DNA of 64,000 nucleotides from Puffinus mauretanicus. Lineage: Eukaryota; Chordata; Aves; Procellariiformes; Procellariidae. Under the pieces are notes generated by a model. The model was not told where the DNA came from. It did no database searches and saw only the letters and a list, made by a program, of their open reading frames with translations. The DNA lies in NCBI GenBank assembly GCA_023333565.1, contig JAJKFH010000115.1, positions 1,240,001 through 1,304,000 of the forward strand. Direction: 5' to 3'. The translations under genes were made by a program, and so were the position numbers. Positions 46,201 through 50,233 of the stretch are shown here, one piece after another. How positions within the stretch are numbered: the stretch's first letter is position 1; each line of letters opens with the position of its first letter.

Positions 46201-46930
46201 TGAGGTTGTATTCTGGTACATAGCCAAGCATTAACTTTTTCAGAACAGATTTTACTGCATTCCCTTTTGCTACACTATTACTTTCCCATTAGGAACGCTG
46301 CCATAATGTGGGGCATGTAGTAGATTCTGCATGGTTTAAAATAATAATAATATTAATGGAAACATCTGTACAATGCTTGGAACCAATGGCTCATGCTTTT
46401 TGGAGTGAGAACAAGACAAAAATCCCTGACAGCATTGACAGTAGCCTCACATTTGTTTTTCAGTATCGACCACCTGTTGCTAAGGGAACAGAATGTAAAA
46501 TCCAGGTAATACCTGGCCATGTTGCTATACCAGGATTTTATATTTTATTTTTGTGAGTGTATTATATTTGGCAGTGCTTTGTAGCAGGAGAAACAGATGT
46601 GGAAATCATAAAGAAACCAAAGCCTTATGACAGACAGCCCTGGTTTACTATGGATTATTAGAAATAAATGAGTAAAAATGGTAATAACATTATTCCCCCC
46701 TACCCCTAATCTCATCAATGTTTAAAAAAAAGAAGAAGAGCTGAGGCTTTCTATGTTATCAGTTTGTTTATTAATGTAAAATATTTTTCCTTGTGTCAGA
46801 TAACTTTCCCCAGATGGCCCATCAGAAACGGTTCATTGAACGGAAGTACAGACAAGAGTTGAAAGAAATGAGGTGGGAAAGAGAGCATCAAGAGAGAGAG
46901 CCAGATGAGACTGAAGAAGCAAGGAAATAA
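4082..46930 (+). CDS. DROSHA: DROSHA ribonuclease III, 3' part of gene (19 coding exons, spliced)
   Basis: Drosha is the nuclear class II RNase III that, with DGCR8, cuts primary microRNA hairpins to pre-miRNAs. The 19 GT-AG exons listed separately splice into 1884 nt, 627 codons plus TAA. The product matches human DROSHA 748-1374 without gaps, with only about a dozen substitutions against the human protein as I remember it. Order: end of the central platform domain, RNase IIIa (signature ERLEFLGDA), RNase IIIb (signature QRMEFLGDS), dsRNA-binding domain, basic/acidic tail. Metal-site residues equal E969, D973, N1042, E1045 and E1147, D1151, D1219, E1222. No frameshift or stop occurs, so it reads as a functional gene. 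The proline-rich and RS-rich N-terminal half and the start codon lie upstream of the window. In mammals CDH6 is the neighbour beyond the 3' end; it is not visible here. Confidence 0.98.
4207..7399 (+). other. DROSHA intron W1-W2
   Basis: Intron with a short decayed CR1-like fragment near 4442-4520 and homopolymer T/A runs near 5661. The rest is unique AT-rich sequence with no coding signal. Confidence 0.85.
4442..4520 (-). repeat. Old CR1-like LINE fragment
   Basis: The stretch AGAACGGC..AGGTCAGACTAAAGGT resembles the antisense of the 3' part of ancient CR1 elements common in turtles, crocodiles and birds. It is strongly diverged and its ends are uncertain. Confidence 0.5.
7400..7499 (+). 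CDS. DROSHA: DROSHA exon (W2), human ~789-822
   Basis: 100 nt, acceptor tccttcag, donor gtatgc. It encodes [15 protein letters not shown] and a Lys/Gln-rich stretch, a helical connector between the central domain and RNase IIIa. Differences from remembered human are Ala for Thr in KQxDK and Ser for Ala in KLxQRE. Confidence 0.97.
7500..10487 (+). other. DROSHA intron W2-W3
   Basis: Intron with one short CR1 3' end (8316-8380). Otherwise AT-rich unique sequence. The region 9400-9660 is somewhat GC-richer and open on the minus strand for 83 codons, but it resembles no protein I know. Confidence 0.85.
8316..8380 (-). repeat. CR1 LINE 3'-end fragment
   Basis: Begins with CACAGAATCGTAGAAT and continues GAGTTGGAAAGGACCCATGA to GAGTCCAATTCCTG. 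This is the reverse of the conserved CR1 3' terminus. Only about 65 bp remain, typical of 5'-truncated CR1. Confidence 0.85.
10488..10595 (+). CDS. DROSHA: DROSHA exon (W3), human ~823-858
   Basis: 108 nt, phase 0 on both sides, acceptor tgtctag, donor gtgact. It encodes [20 protein letters not shown] followed by [16 protein letters not shown]. It matches human over its whole length as I remember it. Because it is symmetric, skipping it would remove 36 residues in frame. Confidence 0.97.
10596..15278 (+). other. DROSHA intron W3-W4
   Basis: Contains a well-preserved truncated CR1 (about 13305-13991). The remaining roughly 4 kb is AT-rich unique sequence with A/T homopolymers (for example 15137-15150) and no recognised gene. 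Confidence 0.85.
13305..13991 (+). mobile_element. CR1 LINE, 5'-truncated, carrying the end of ORF2 and the 3' UTR
   Basis: GC-rich island in AT-rich intron. The + strand encodes the C-terminal part of a CR1 reverse-transcriptase polyprotein, with motifs [23 protein letters not shown] and RRLRGDLI. The element ends at CTAAATGATTCTATGATT, the normal CR1 3' terminus. The frame breaks near 13697: the first open frame stops at 13722-13724, while the downstream part ([14 protein letters not shown] and on) is open in another frame. This looks like a one-base loss. The copy is truncated at its 5' end and cannot move by itself. It shows low divergence compared with other CR1 pieces here and is therefore younger. 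Confidence 0.95.
15279..15386 (+). CDS. DROSHA: DROSHA exon (W4), human ~859-894, start of RNase IIIa
   Basis: 108 nt, phase 0 on both sides, acceptor ttttttag, donor gtaagt. It encodes [17 protein letters not shown] and [16 protein letters not shown], the first helices of RNase III domain a. Val replaces human Ile in HHxRYH and Arg replaces Gln in TFxDR. Confidence 0.97.
16515..16910. repeat. Three tandem ~140-bp repeats inside the LTR
   Basis: Copies start at 16515, 16651 and 16795. Each opens GTAAGG/GTAAAG and contains CCCTTGCTTTCTAAAC, GGAGCTTAG-type and CCAGACTTGG-type blocks; the third is shorter. Each copy carries a perfect TGAGTCA (16534-16540, 16669-16675, 16813-16819). Confidence 0.92.
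16923..16952. repeat. Perfect 12-bp inverted repeat (hairpin) in the LTR
   Basis: Arm TAGACTGCTGCT (16923-16934), 6-nt spacer, and exact complement AGCAGCAGTCTA (16941-16952). It lies just after the tandem repeats and would form a stable RNA stem-loop from either strand. Confidence 0.9.
17425..17448 (-). promoter_or_regulatory. LTR core promoter (CCAAT and TATA boxes)
   Basis: On the minus strand CCAAT (17448-17444) is followed after 13 nt by TATAAA (17430-17425). This is typical of retroviral LTR promoters. Activity is not shown by sequence. Confidence 0.55.
19358..19496 (+). CDS. DROSHA: DROSHA exon (W5), human ~895-941, RNase IIIa
   Basis: 139 nt, phase 0 in and phase 1 out, acceptor attatag, donor gtatgc. 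It begins [20 protein letters not shown] and ends in the basic [11 protein letters not shown] segment. This is the Drosha-specific insertion after the first RNase III helices, seen in animal Drosha and absent from bacterial RNase III. Confidence 0.97.
19497..20174 (+). other. DROSHA intron W5-W6
   Basis: A 678-nt AT-rich intron with nothing recognised. Confidence 0.85.
20175..20235 (+). CDS. DROSHA: DROSHA exon (W6), human ~941-961, RNase IIIa
   Basis: 61 nt, phase 1 in and phase 2 out, acceptor tttctag, donor gtaatg. It encodes [20 protein letters not shown] just before the RNase IIIa signature. Ala replaces the human Thr in DDPxPS. Confidence 0.96.
20236..22427 (+). other. DROSHA intron W6-W7
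   Basis: Contains a reverse CR1 fragment (21441-21690). The rest is unique AT-rich sequence. Confidence 0.85.
21441..21690 (-). mobile_element. CR1 LINE 3' fragment, reverse orientation
   Basis: Starts AATCATAGAATCATTAAGGT, the reverse of the CR1 3' end, and runs through CTTCCAGGGATGGTGACTCA to GAGGCCATTTCCTC. It is closely similar, in reverse, to the last 250 bp of the CR1 at 13305-13991, so it belongs to the same or a sister subfamily. It is 5'-truncated and non-coding. Confidence 0.95.
22428..22487 (+). CDS. DROSHA: DROSHA exon (W7), human ~961-981, RNase IIIa signature
   Basis: 60 nt, phase 2 on both sides, acceptor tttttcag, donor gtaaat. It encodes [19 protein letters not shown], the RNase III signature of domain a. 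Glu and Asp of EFLGD correspond to human E969 and D973, two of the four metal-site positions of this domain. Confidence 0.97.
22488..24414 (+). other. DROSHA intron W7-W8
   Basis: Unique AT-rich sequence with a T-run near 23858-23872. A GC-richer patch at about 23980-24240 has no recognised identity. Confidence 0.85.
24415..24514 (+). CDS. DROSHA: DROSHA exon (W8), human ~981-1014, RNase IIIa
   Basis: 100 nt, phase 2 in and phase 0 out, acceptor ttttgccag, donor gtacag. It encodes [20 protein letters not shown] followed by [13 protein letters not shown], the helices after the signature. Thr replaces the human Ser in FPxLEE. Confidence 0.97.
24515..27240 (+). other. DROSHA intron W8-W9
   Basis: AT-rich intron. 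A CACGCACGCATGCGCACACACA-like alternating tract lies near 25259-25281. The segment 26600-26990 is open on + for 130 codons but has no similarity I recognise. Confidence 0.8.
27241..27343 (+). CDS. DROSHA: DROSHA exon (W9), human ~1015-1049, catalytic Glu of RNase IIIa
   Basis: 103 nt, phase 0 in and phase 1 out, acceptor attctgcag, donor gtaaag. It encodes [17 protein letters not shown] and then [12 protein letters not shown]. Counting codons places Asn and Glu of NCFE at human N1042 and E1045. E1045 is the residue classically mutated to inactivate domain a. Confidence 0.97.
27344..29834 (+). other. DROSHA intron W9-W10
   Basis: Contains a GC-richer patch (about 27540-27870) open in several frames and a 165-codon antisense open frame (28395-28892). 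Neither is recognised. An A14-like run lies near 29296-29309. Confidence 0.8.
29835..29905 (+). CDS. DROSHA: DROSHA exon (W10), human ~1049-1072
   Basis: 71 nt, phase 1 in and phase 0 out, acceptor catgtag, donor gtattt. It encodes [20 protein letters not shown] then NDK, the end of RNase IIIa. Lys replaces the human Pro in FNDxDL. Confidence 0.97.
29906..31003 (+). other. DROSHA intron W10-W11
   Basis: A 1.1-kb AT-rich intron with T-runs near 30644 and 30742; nothing else seen. Confidence 0.85.
31004..31048 (+). CDS. DROSHA: DROSHA 45-nt exon (W11), human ~1073-1087
   Basis: Small symmetric exon (phase 0 on both sides) with acceptor gtttgcag and donor gtaagt. It encodes [15 protein letters not shown] in the linker between RNase IIIa and IIIb. 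Skipping would delete 15 residues without a frameshift. Asp replaces human Glu in LRxVW. Confidence 0.96.
31485..31499. repeat. (GT)n microsatellite
   Basis: About 7.5 uninterrupted GT units following a T-run. Confidence 0.9.
31640..31745 (+). repeat. Probable MIR SINE fragment
   Basis: The order CAGTCCTTGTTCCCTGACTG, then GAGACCTAGAGTAAGTCACA, then GCCTCTCTGCACTGTAGCTC follows the MIR core (a 'GGGCAAGTCAC...CCTCTCTG' pattern), although it is diverged. Confidence 0.55.
32600..33540 (+). mobile_element. Ancient decayed CR1 LINE (reverse-transcriptase region), sense
   Basis: Blocks appear in CR1 order: CACGAAAGGCTTTTAGAA, then GATGAGCAGTGAGGTGGC, ATACCAAATTATTCAGGGTA, GACAACAGCAGGGTGAAG, AAGCAGATGAAATTC, GTTCTATGAAAATGTCAGCT, and CTTAATGCCACTTTAAAAAA. 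Each resembles an older CR1 subfamily. Frames are destroyed by indels and an A-rich insertion near 32776-32806. Ends are approximate. It is much older than the CR1 at 13305. Confidence 0.78.
34075..34232 (+). CDS. DROSHA: DROSHA exon (W12), human ~1088-1140, start of RNase IIIb
   Basis: 158 nt, the longest exon here, phase 0 in and phase 2 out, acceptor tttacag, donor gtgagt. It encodes [20 protein letters not shown] and [20 protein letters not shown], the linker and first helices of RNase III domain b. Ser replaces Pro in QExNT and Asp replaces Glu in TEFExA. Confidence 0.97.
34233..35084 (+). other. DROSHA intron W12-W13
   Basis: An 852-nt intron containing a short old CR1 piece near 34340-34440. 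Confidence 0.85.
34340..34440 (-). repeat. Old CR1-like fragment
   Basis: The block CTGGCTCAGTATCCCGTCTC followed by TGACAGTAGTCAGTAGTGGA resembles the antisense of an ancient CR1 3' region. It is diverged; ends are uncertain. Confidence 0.55.
35085..35190 (+). CDS. DROSHA: DROSHA exon (W13), human ~1140-1175, RNase IIIb signature
   Basis: 106 nt, phase 2 in and phase 0 out, acceptor tttttcag, donor gtaaga. It encodes [20 protein letters not shown] and [13 protein letters not shown]. Glu and Asp of EFLGD align to human E1147 and D1151, metal-site residues of domain b, which cuts the 5' strand of the pri-miRNA hairpin. Confidence 0.98.
38048..38603 (+). mobile_element. Solo LTR (ERVL-like by 5-bp target duplication), sense to DROSHA
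   Basis: A 556-bp block starting TGTTCTGG is flanked by CCAGG at 38043-38047 and 38604-38608. Its sequence parallels the second LTR at 49730 from end to end. It contains a perfect CRE (TGACGTCA, 38301-38308) and a TATAAA (38318-38323) 10 nt later. A TTAAA-type polyadenylation region lies near 38470. The terminal bases are ATG where the sister copy has ACA, so the 3' end has mutated. There is no internal retroviral sequence. Confidence 0.9.
38301..38323 (+). promoter_or_regulatory. CRE and TATA box of the solo LTR
   Basis: Palindromic TGACGTCA (binding motif of CREB/ATF proteins) immediately upstream of TATAAA. It is oriented toward DROSHA exon W14, about 1.1 kb downstream. Confidence 0.65.
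39412..39553 (+). CDS. DROSHA: DROSHA exon (W14), human ~1176-1223, catalytic D/E of RNase IIIb
   Basis: 142 nt, phase 0 in and phase 1 out, acceptor tattgcag, donor gtgagt. It encodes [20 protein letters not shown] and ends TKTLADLLE. Codon counting puts Asp and Glu of DLLE at human D1219 and E1222. Phe replaces human Tyr in MQExAI. A sense-oriented solo LTR ends about 0.8 kb upstream of this exon. Confidence 0.97.
39554..40534 (+). other. DROSHA intron W14-W15
   Basis: A 981-nt intron with a clear MIR fossil (40276-40436). Confidence 0.85.
40276..40436 (+). repeat. MIR SINE fossil
   Basis: The MIR core is plain: GGATTTGGGTAAGTCACTTA, then ATCTCTTGG, then GGATAATAATACCCTCATCA and TGCTGTGAAACATAATTGA. 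This follows the MIR consensus order through to its 3' part. Sense orientation. Confidence 0.85.
40535..40617 (+). CDS. DROSHA: DROSHA exon (W15), human ~1223-1250
   Basis: 83 nt, phase 1 in and phase 0 out, preceded by a strong pyrimidine tract ending ccccccag, donor gtaaga. It encodes [20 protein letters not shown] then CFFPRLK, the final helices of RNase IIIb. It matches human throughout as I remember it. Confidence 0.97.
40731..40834 (+). CDS. DROSHA: DROSHA exon (W16), human ~1251-1285, start of dsRBD
   Basis: 104 nt, phase 0 in and phase 2 out, acceptor cttacag, donor gtaaga. The intron before it is only 113 nt, the shortest in the window. It encodes [20 protein letters not shown] and [15 protein letters not shown]; the first dsRBD helix starts at KSQLQQ. 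Confidence 0.97.
40835..42901 (+). other. DROSHA intron W16-W17
   Basis: 2.1 kb of AT-rich intron with an A9 run at 42169. No mobile element or gene recognised. Confidence 0.85.
42902..42994 (+). CDS. DROSHA: DROSHA exon (W17), human ~1285-1316, dsRBD core
   Basis: 93 nt, phase 2 on both sides, acceptor atttcag, donor gtatag. It encodes [20 protein letters not shown] then [10 protein letters not shown], the three-strand beta sheet of the dsRNA-binding domain, including the G-P-x-H loop motif. Confidence 0.97.
42995..43804 (+). other. DROSHA intron W17-W18
   Basis: 810 nt. Open for 107 codons on + at 43172-43495, but not recognised and without coding signs. Confidence 0.85.
43805..43851 (+). 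CDS. DROSHA: DROSHA 47-nt exon (W18), human ~1316-1332, dsRBD end
   Basis: Small exon, phase 2 in and phase 1 out, acceptor ttcacag, donor gtaaga. It encodes [16 protein letters not shown], the C-terminal helix of the dsRBD with the A-x-x-x-A-L pattern that packs on the RNA backbone. Confidence 0.96.
44940..45085 (-). repeat. Old CR1 fragment
   Basis: CAGTGCCTTGCCAGTCAAGT, TTTTGACTATCTCCAGGGA, TGGAGGCTCCACAGCCCC and GGGTACCTGTTC match the antisense of the CR1 3' region in order, with divergence. Left end uncertain. Confidence 0.65.
45121..45147. repeat. Poly(T) tract, 27 nt
   Basis: Twenty-seven uninterrupted T. Adjacent to the old CR1 piece. Length may be unreliable in any assembly. Confidence 0.9.
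46800..46930 (+). CDS. DROSHA: DROSHA terminal coding exon (W19), human ~1332-1374
   Basis: Acceptor tgtgtcag, 131 nt to the TAA. It encodes [20 protein letters not shown] and a charged tail ending DETEEARK. The last four residues differ from the human DIKK as I remember it, but the length is the same. The stop codon is followed directly by the 3' UTR. Confidence 0.97.
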
Positions 46931-47240
46931 AAGGAGGGCACAGAAACAGTGGCATATTTACTTACTTAATAACTCTGACTGTGGCCTATGGAGATCTAAC
47001 CTAGTTTCTTGCAGATGATGAATGAAGAGTGCCTGTTGATATCAAATAGAAAATCATAATCTCTTCTTTAAAAAGTGTGTGTATATGTAGTATTTCTTTA
47101 GTTTGGTTTTAAGTGCAAAGTTTGTTTGGCTTTTTAATAAGATTTGTTTTTAAATCCTTTTAATTTTTATGAAAAGTTGTGGGATTATTTTTATTATTTT
47201 TACTGTCTTGTATGAAGTAATAAAGTATCAATTTCAAAAG
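46931..47240 (+). other. DROSHA: DROSHA 3' untranslated region (approximate end)
   Basis: AT-rich sequence after the stop with no splice site or long open frame. The end is placed about 15-20 nt beyond the AATAAA at 47219. The exact cleavage site is inferred. A short 3' UTR of about 300 nt fits what I recall for mammalian DROSHA. Confidence 0.7.
47219..47224 (+). promoter_or_regulatory. DROSHA: Polyadenylation signal AATAAA
   Basis: Canonical AATAAA 289 nt after the DROSHA stop codon. An earlier AATAAA-like string overlaps the stop itself and is unlikely to be used. Confidence 0.7.
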
Positions 47241-49729
47241 CCTGTAGGAGGAAAAGCTATTTAACAATCGTCTCCTATGTCCAAATACTGTTTTGTCAGT
47301 GACCAGCAAAGTTATTGCATGGATTCTGCTGTGGAGGAGGAAAGTATTATGAGAAACTAATTCAGCAGAGCAATTAAGCATGTACCTAGCTTATGTTTTG
47401 CAGCTAAATTTACTTCTTGATTCTGCTAAACCAGAGCCATAAACTTCAGGTCCTTTTACAGAAACTGGTACAGTAATTTAAGCAAAGGAGATACTTGGTT
47501 TTGTTTTGAACAGTGAATTCCACATCTGGAATGTGACACAGGTGTAGTGGAAGGTTGGGGGGTTTTGTCTTTAAATCAGTATTATAAAACTCTAAGAAAA
47601 AGAAAAAAAGTAATTAAGAAGCAAGAGAATGACAACTTTTTTCTTAGAGAACGTACTGAGTTTACATTTACAAGTTTAGTTTCATTCTCAACTTCTTGCT
47701 CTATCAAACTGGTGTCTACTTTAATTGTTGTCTTTGTCCAGAACATGCCAGTGTGACCATAATAGTCAAATGGTGTATTAGAAACTCCATACAGGTGCTG
47801 TTCCAGATAGGTTCGTTGAGAACTGGTTGTATCCAAAGGAGGGCAGAATTTGTCCCCAAGGTGTAGTTCAAAGGTGGCGTACAATTTTAAGTCACCTAGG
47901 TTCCTTGATTTTTGGTGTCTGTGGCTTGTATTAGACAGACAGATGTTTCTTCTATAAAAGCTCTGAATGGTACCGAAAGTGGAACATCCACTGTGTCTGT
48001 TGGTGGTTTTCCCCACTGACTACCAGCTTCATTGTAGATGTTGATGCATTGTTCGTACTTTTAATTTGCCCGCTTCAAGCCATTCATTTTTGTTACGCTG
48101 ATTTCTGAGTTAAAACAGTCACTTAGTACATACTGTGTAGTCATTTCTTTATCTTTCTTTTCTGATAAGTGAAACAGATACAAGTCTTATTTTCCTTAAC
48201 TGCGCATTTTCTTCCTGCTTCAGATCCTTTTTGGTGAGTTATTTATGCATCTTTTTTGATGTAACTAACACAGATGTATGTGATAAGATACCAGGCAGCT
48301 TCATGAGTGTGGATGCATGAGTCTGGCGCAAGAATTCATACAGACTCCTGAAAGAAAACTTTTGCCCAATGGCCACACTATGCTGAGCAACTAGTTCAGC
48401 AGATGTCTGAAGCACCTTTCTGTAGGTGTGCAATGGGCATCCATGAAAGCACTTTATTGCAGGTGCCAAAGTAGACCCAAGTGCAGCTGAAAAGTTTAGA
48501 CTACCCAAACGTCTTCCTGAAGTTTCACTTCTGAGCTAATCAATATGTATATTTTCATAAGCACATTTTTGTACACGTGTGAGATGCACTTAAATGTGTT
48601 TTTTTTTAAAACTTGACCCCACAGCACTACCTCACTTCTTCCAGCTTCTATGATTGCCTTTTCTTAATGGGTTGATGCTTTAAATCCATTTCAGAGGGTG
48701 AGAGAAAAAAAAACCAACAAACACATTCTGTAATTTAGAGAGTGATAATAAACCATTAAAACATAAAGGAGGGGATAAAAACAGCAAGATATAGGCAAGG
48801 AGCTGCTCTCTGCTGGATGCTACTGTTCTTTGACTTTTGAGAAATGATTGTAACTCCTTATAGCTTCAATCTCTAAATAAAAAGCTGAAATGCCTCTGCA
48901 CAGCAGCAGGCTTGAAGAGCAAGCAGCAAAAACTCCCCTGCCCTCAAGTCTTTTGTATTTCAAATTCTTTTGTAGAATTGCCCATCTGCTTCTAGCAGTA
49001 AGTTGAAATGGTGCATTGGTAGAGGGTTAAGGGTAATTGTGTACACCATTATTTTATTTTTCCCTCTTAACTGTGACCACATTCATGTGTTTAACACATA
49101 GATGTGAAGTGACTTCATTTTCGGGTGTATGGTTACTTTGCAAATTTCTCTCATCATATCCAGTATCACCAGAGTACCCCAGTGGAATTGTTAGCTCATA
49201 ATTTAACATTACTTTCATTCTTCCTAGACATCATCTCAGTTTTCAGCTGTAAGAAGACTGTAAGCTTATTCATAAATATTTGCATAAAAATAGATTGAGT
49301 TTATCAGATATGCTGTTTGAGGGGAGGAACCCAGAACTGTTCTCTTTTCTTCTTTGACCCAGAAATTGGTTGAAAACAAACAAAAGTTTTAAAACAATTT
49401 CTGCATTCCATTATTACAGTTAAGGAATTTTAGGTCTTCCTCAATAAAATGTAGATGATAACCATTTTTTCCATGAGTGGGCTATTTTCCCTTTTTTTAC
49501 ATGTGTAAGCATAGGCTGGGAAGATTGCCTGAAGAAGTTTTGTTTTCCTTGTCTTGAGGGCAGAAAACAAAATAAATGGTAAAGAAATTAACGTTTCCTT
49601 TGTCTACATCAAAACAGCAGTGTTTTTCTGTGTACGCACTGTCTAAAAACAGTGGCTGTGAATGTTTCTGATAATTTAAGGAGATGCATAGAATGTGTAA
49701 TGTGAGCGCAGTGTTTTATAACACACACT
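47241..49729. other. Intergenic sequence downstream of DROSHA
   Basis: AT-rich and without a recognised gene. Two antisense open frames (48239-48508, and 47582-48016 further along the minus strand) have protein-like composition but are separated by stops. Part of the second, around 47835-47880, resembles an old interspersed amniote repeat. Confidence 0.6.
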
Positions 49730-50233
49730 TGTCCTGGTTTTGGCTGGGATAGGGTTAAATTTCTTCCTAGTGCTGTGTTTTGGATTTAGTATGAGGAGAA
49801 TGTTGATAACACACTGATGTTTTCGGTTGTTGCTAAGTACCCTCCTAGTCCAAGGACAGCTCCCGTGCCTACTGACTGATCTGGGTACACAAGATGGGAG
49901 GGAGCATAGCCGGGACAGCTGGCCAACGGGGTATTCCATACCATGTGACGTCATGCTCAGTATATGAATAGTAGGCGTGTTCCAGGAAGTAGCGATCGCT
50001 ACTTGGTTATCGGTCAGCGCAGGTGGTGAGCAATTGCATTGTGCATCACTCATTTTGTATATTCTATCATTATTATTATTATTTTCCCTTTTCTGTTCTA
50101 TTAAACTGTCTTTATCTCAACCCATGAGTTTTTCTCACTCTCACCCTTCCGATTCTCTCCCCGCCTCACCGGCGGGGGGGAGTGAGCAAGCGGCTGCGTG
50201 GTATTTGGCTGCCTGCCAGGTTAAACCACGACA
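49730..50233 (+). mobile_element. Solo LTR, same family as 38048-38603
   Basis: A 504-bp block from TG to CA with 5-bp duplications ACACT on both sides (49725-49729 and 50234-50238). It shares with the intronic copy the CTTCCTAG, GTGCTGTGTTTTGGATTTAG, GTTGATAACACACTGATGTT and GGTTAAACCAC blocks. The CRE TGACGTCA is intact (49946-49953), but the TATA box has decayed to TATATGAA. ATTAAA in TTCTATTAAACTG (about 50096-50108) could serve as polyadenylation signal. Confidence 0.93.

Larger units (their letters stand above)
43852..46799 (+). other. DROSHA intron W18-W19 (last intron)
   Basis: Contains an old CR1 fragment (about 44940-45085), a T27 run (45121-45147) and a 95-codon antisense open frame (45614-45901) of unknown nature. 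Confidence 0.8.
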
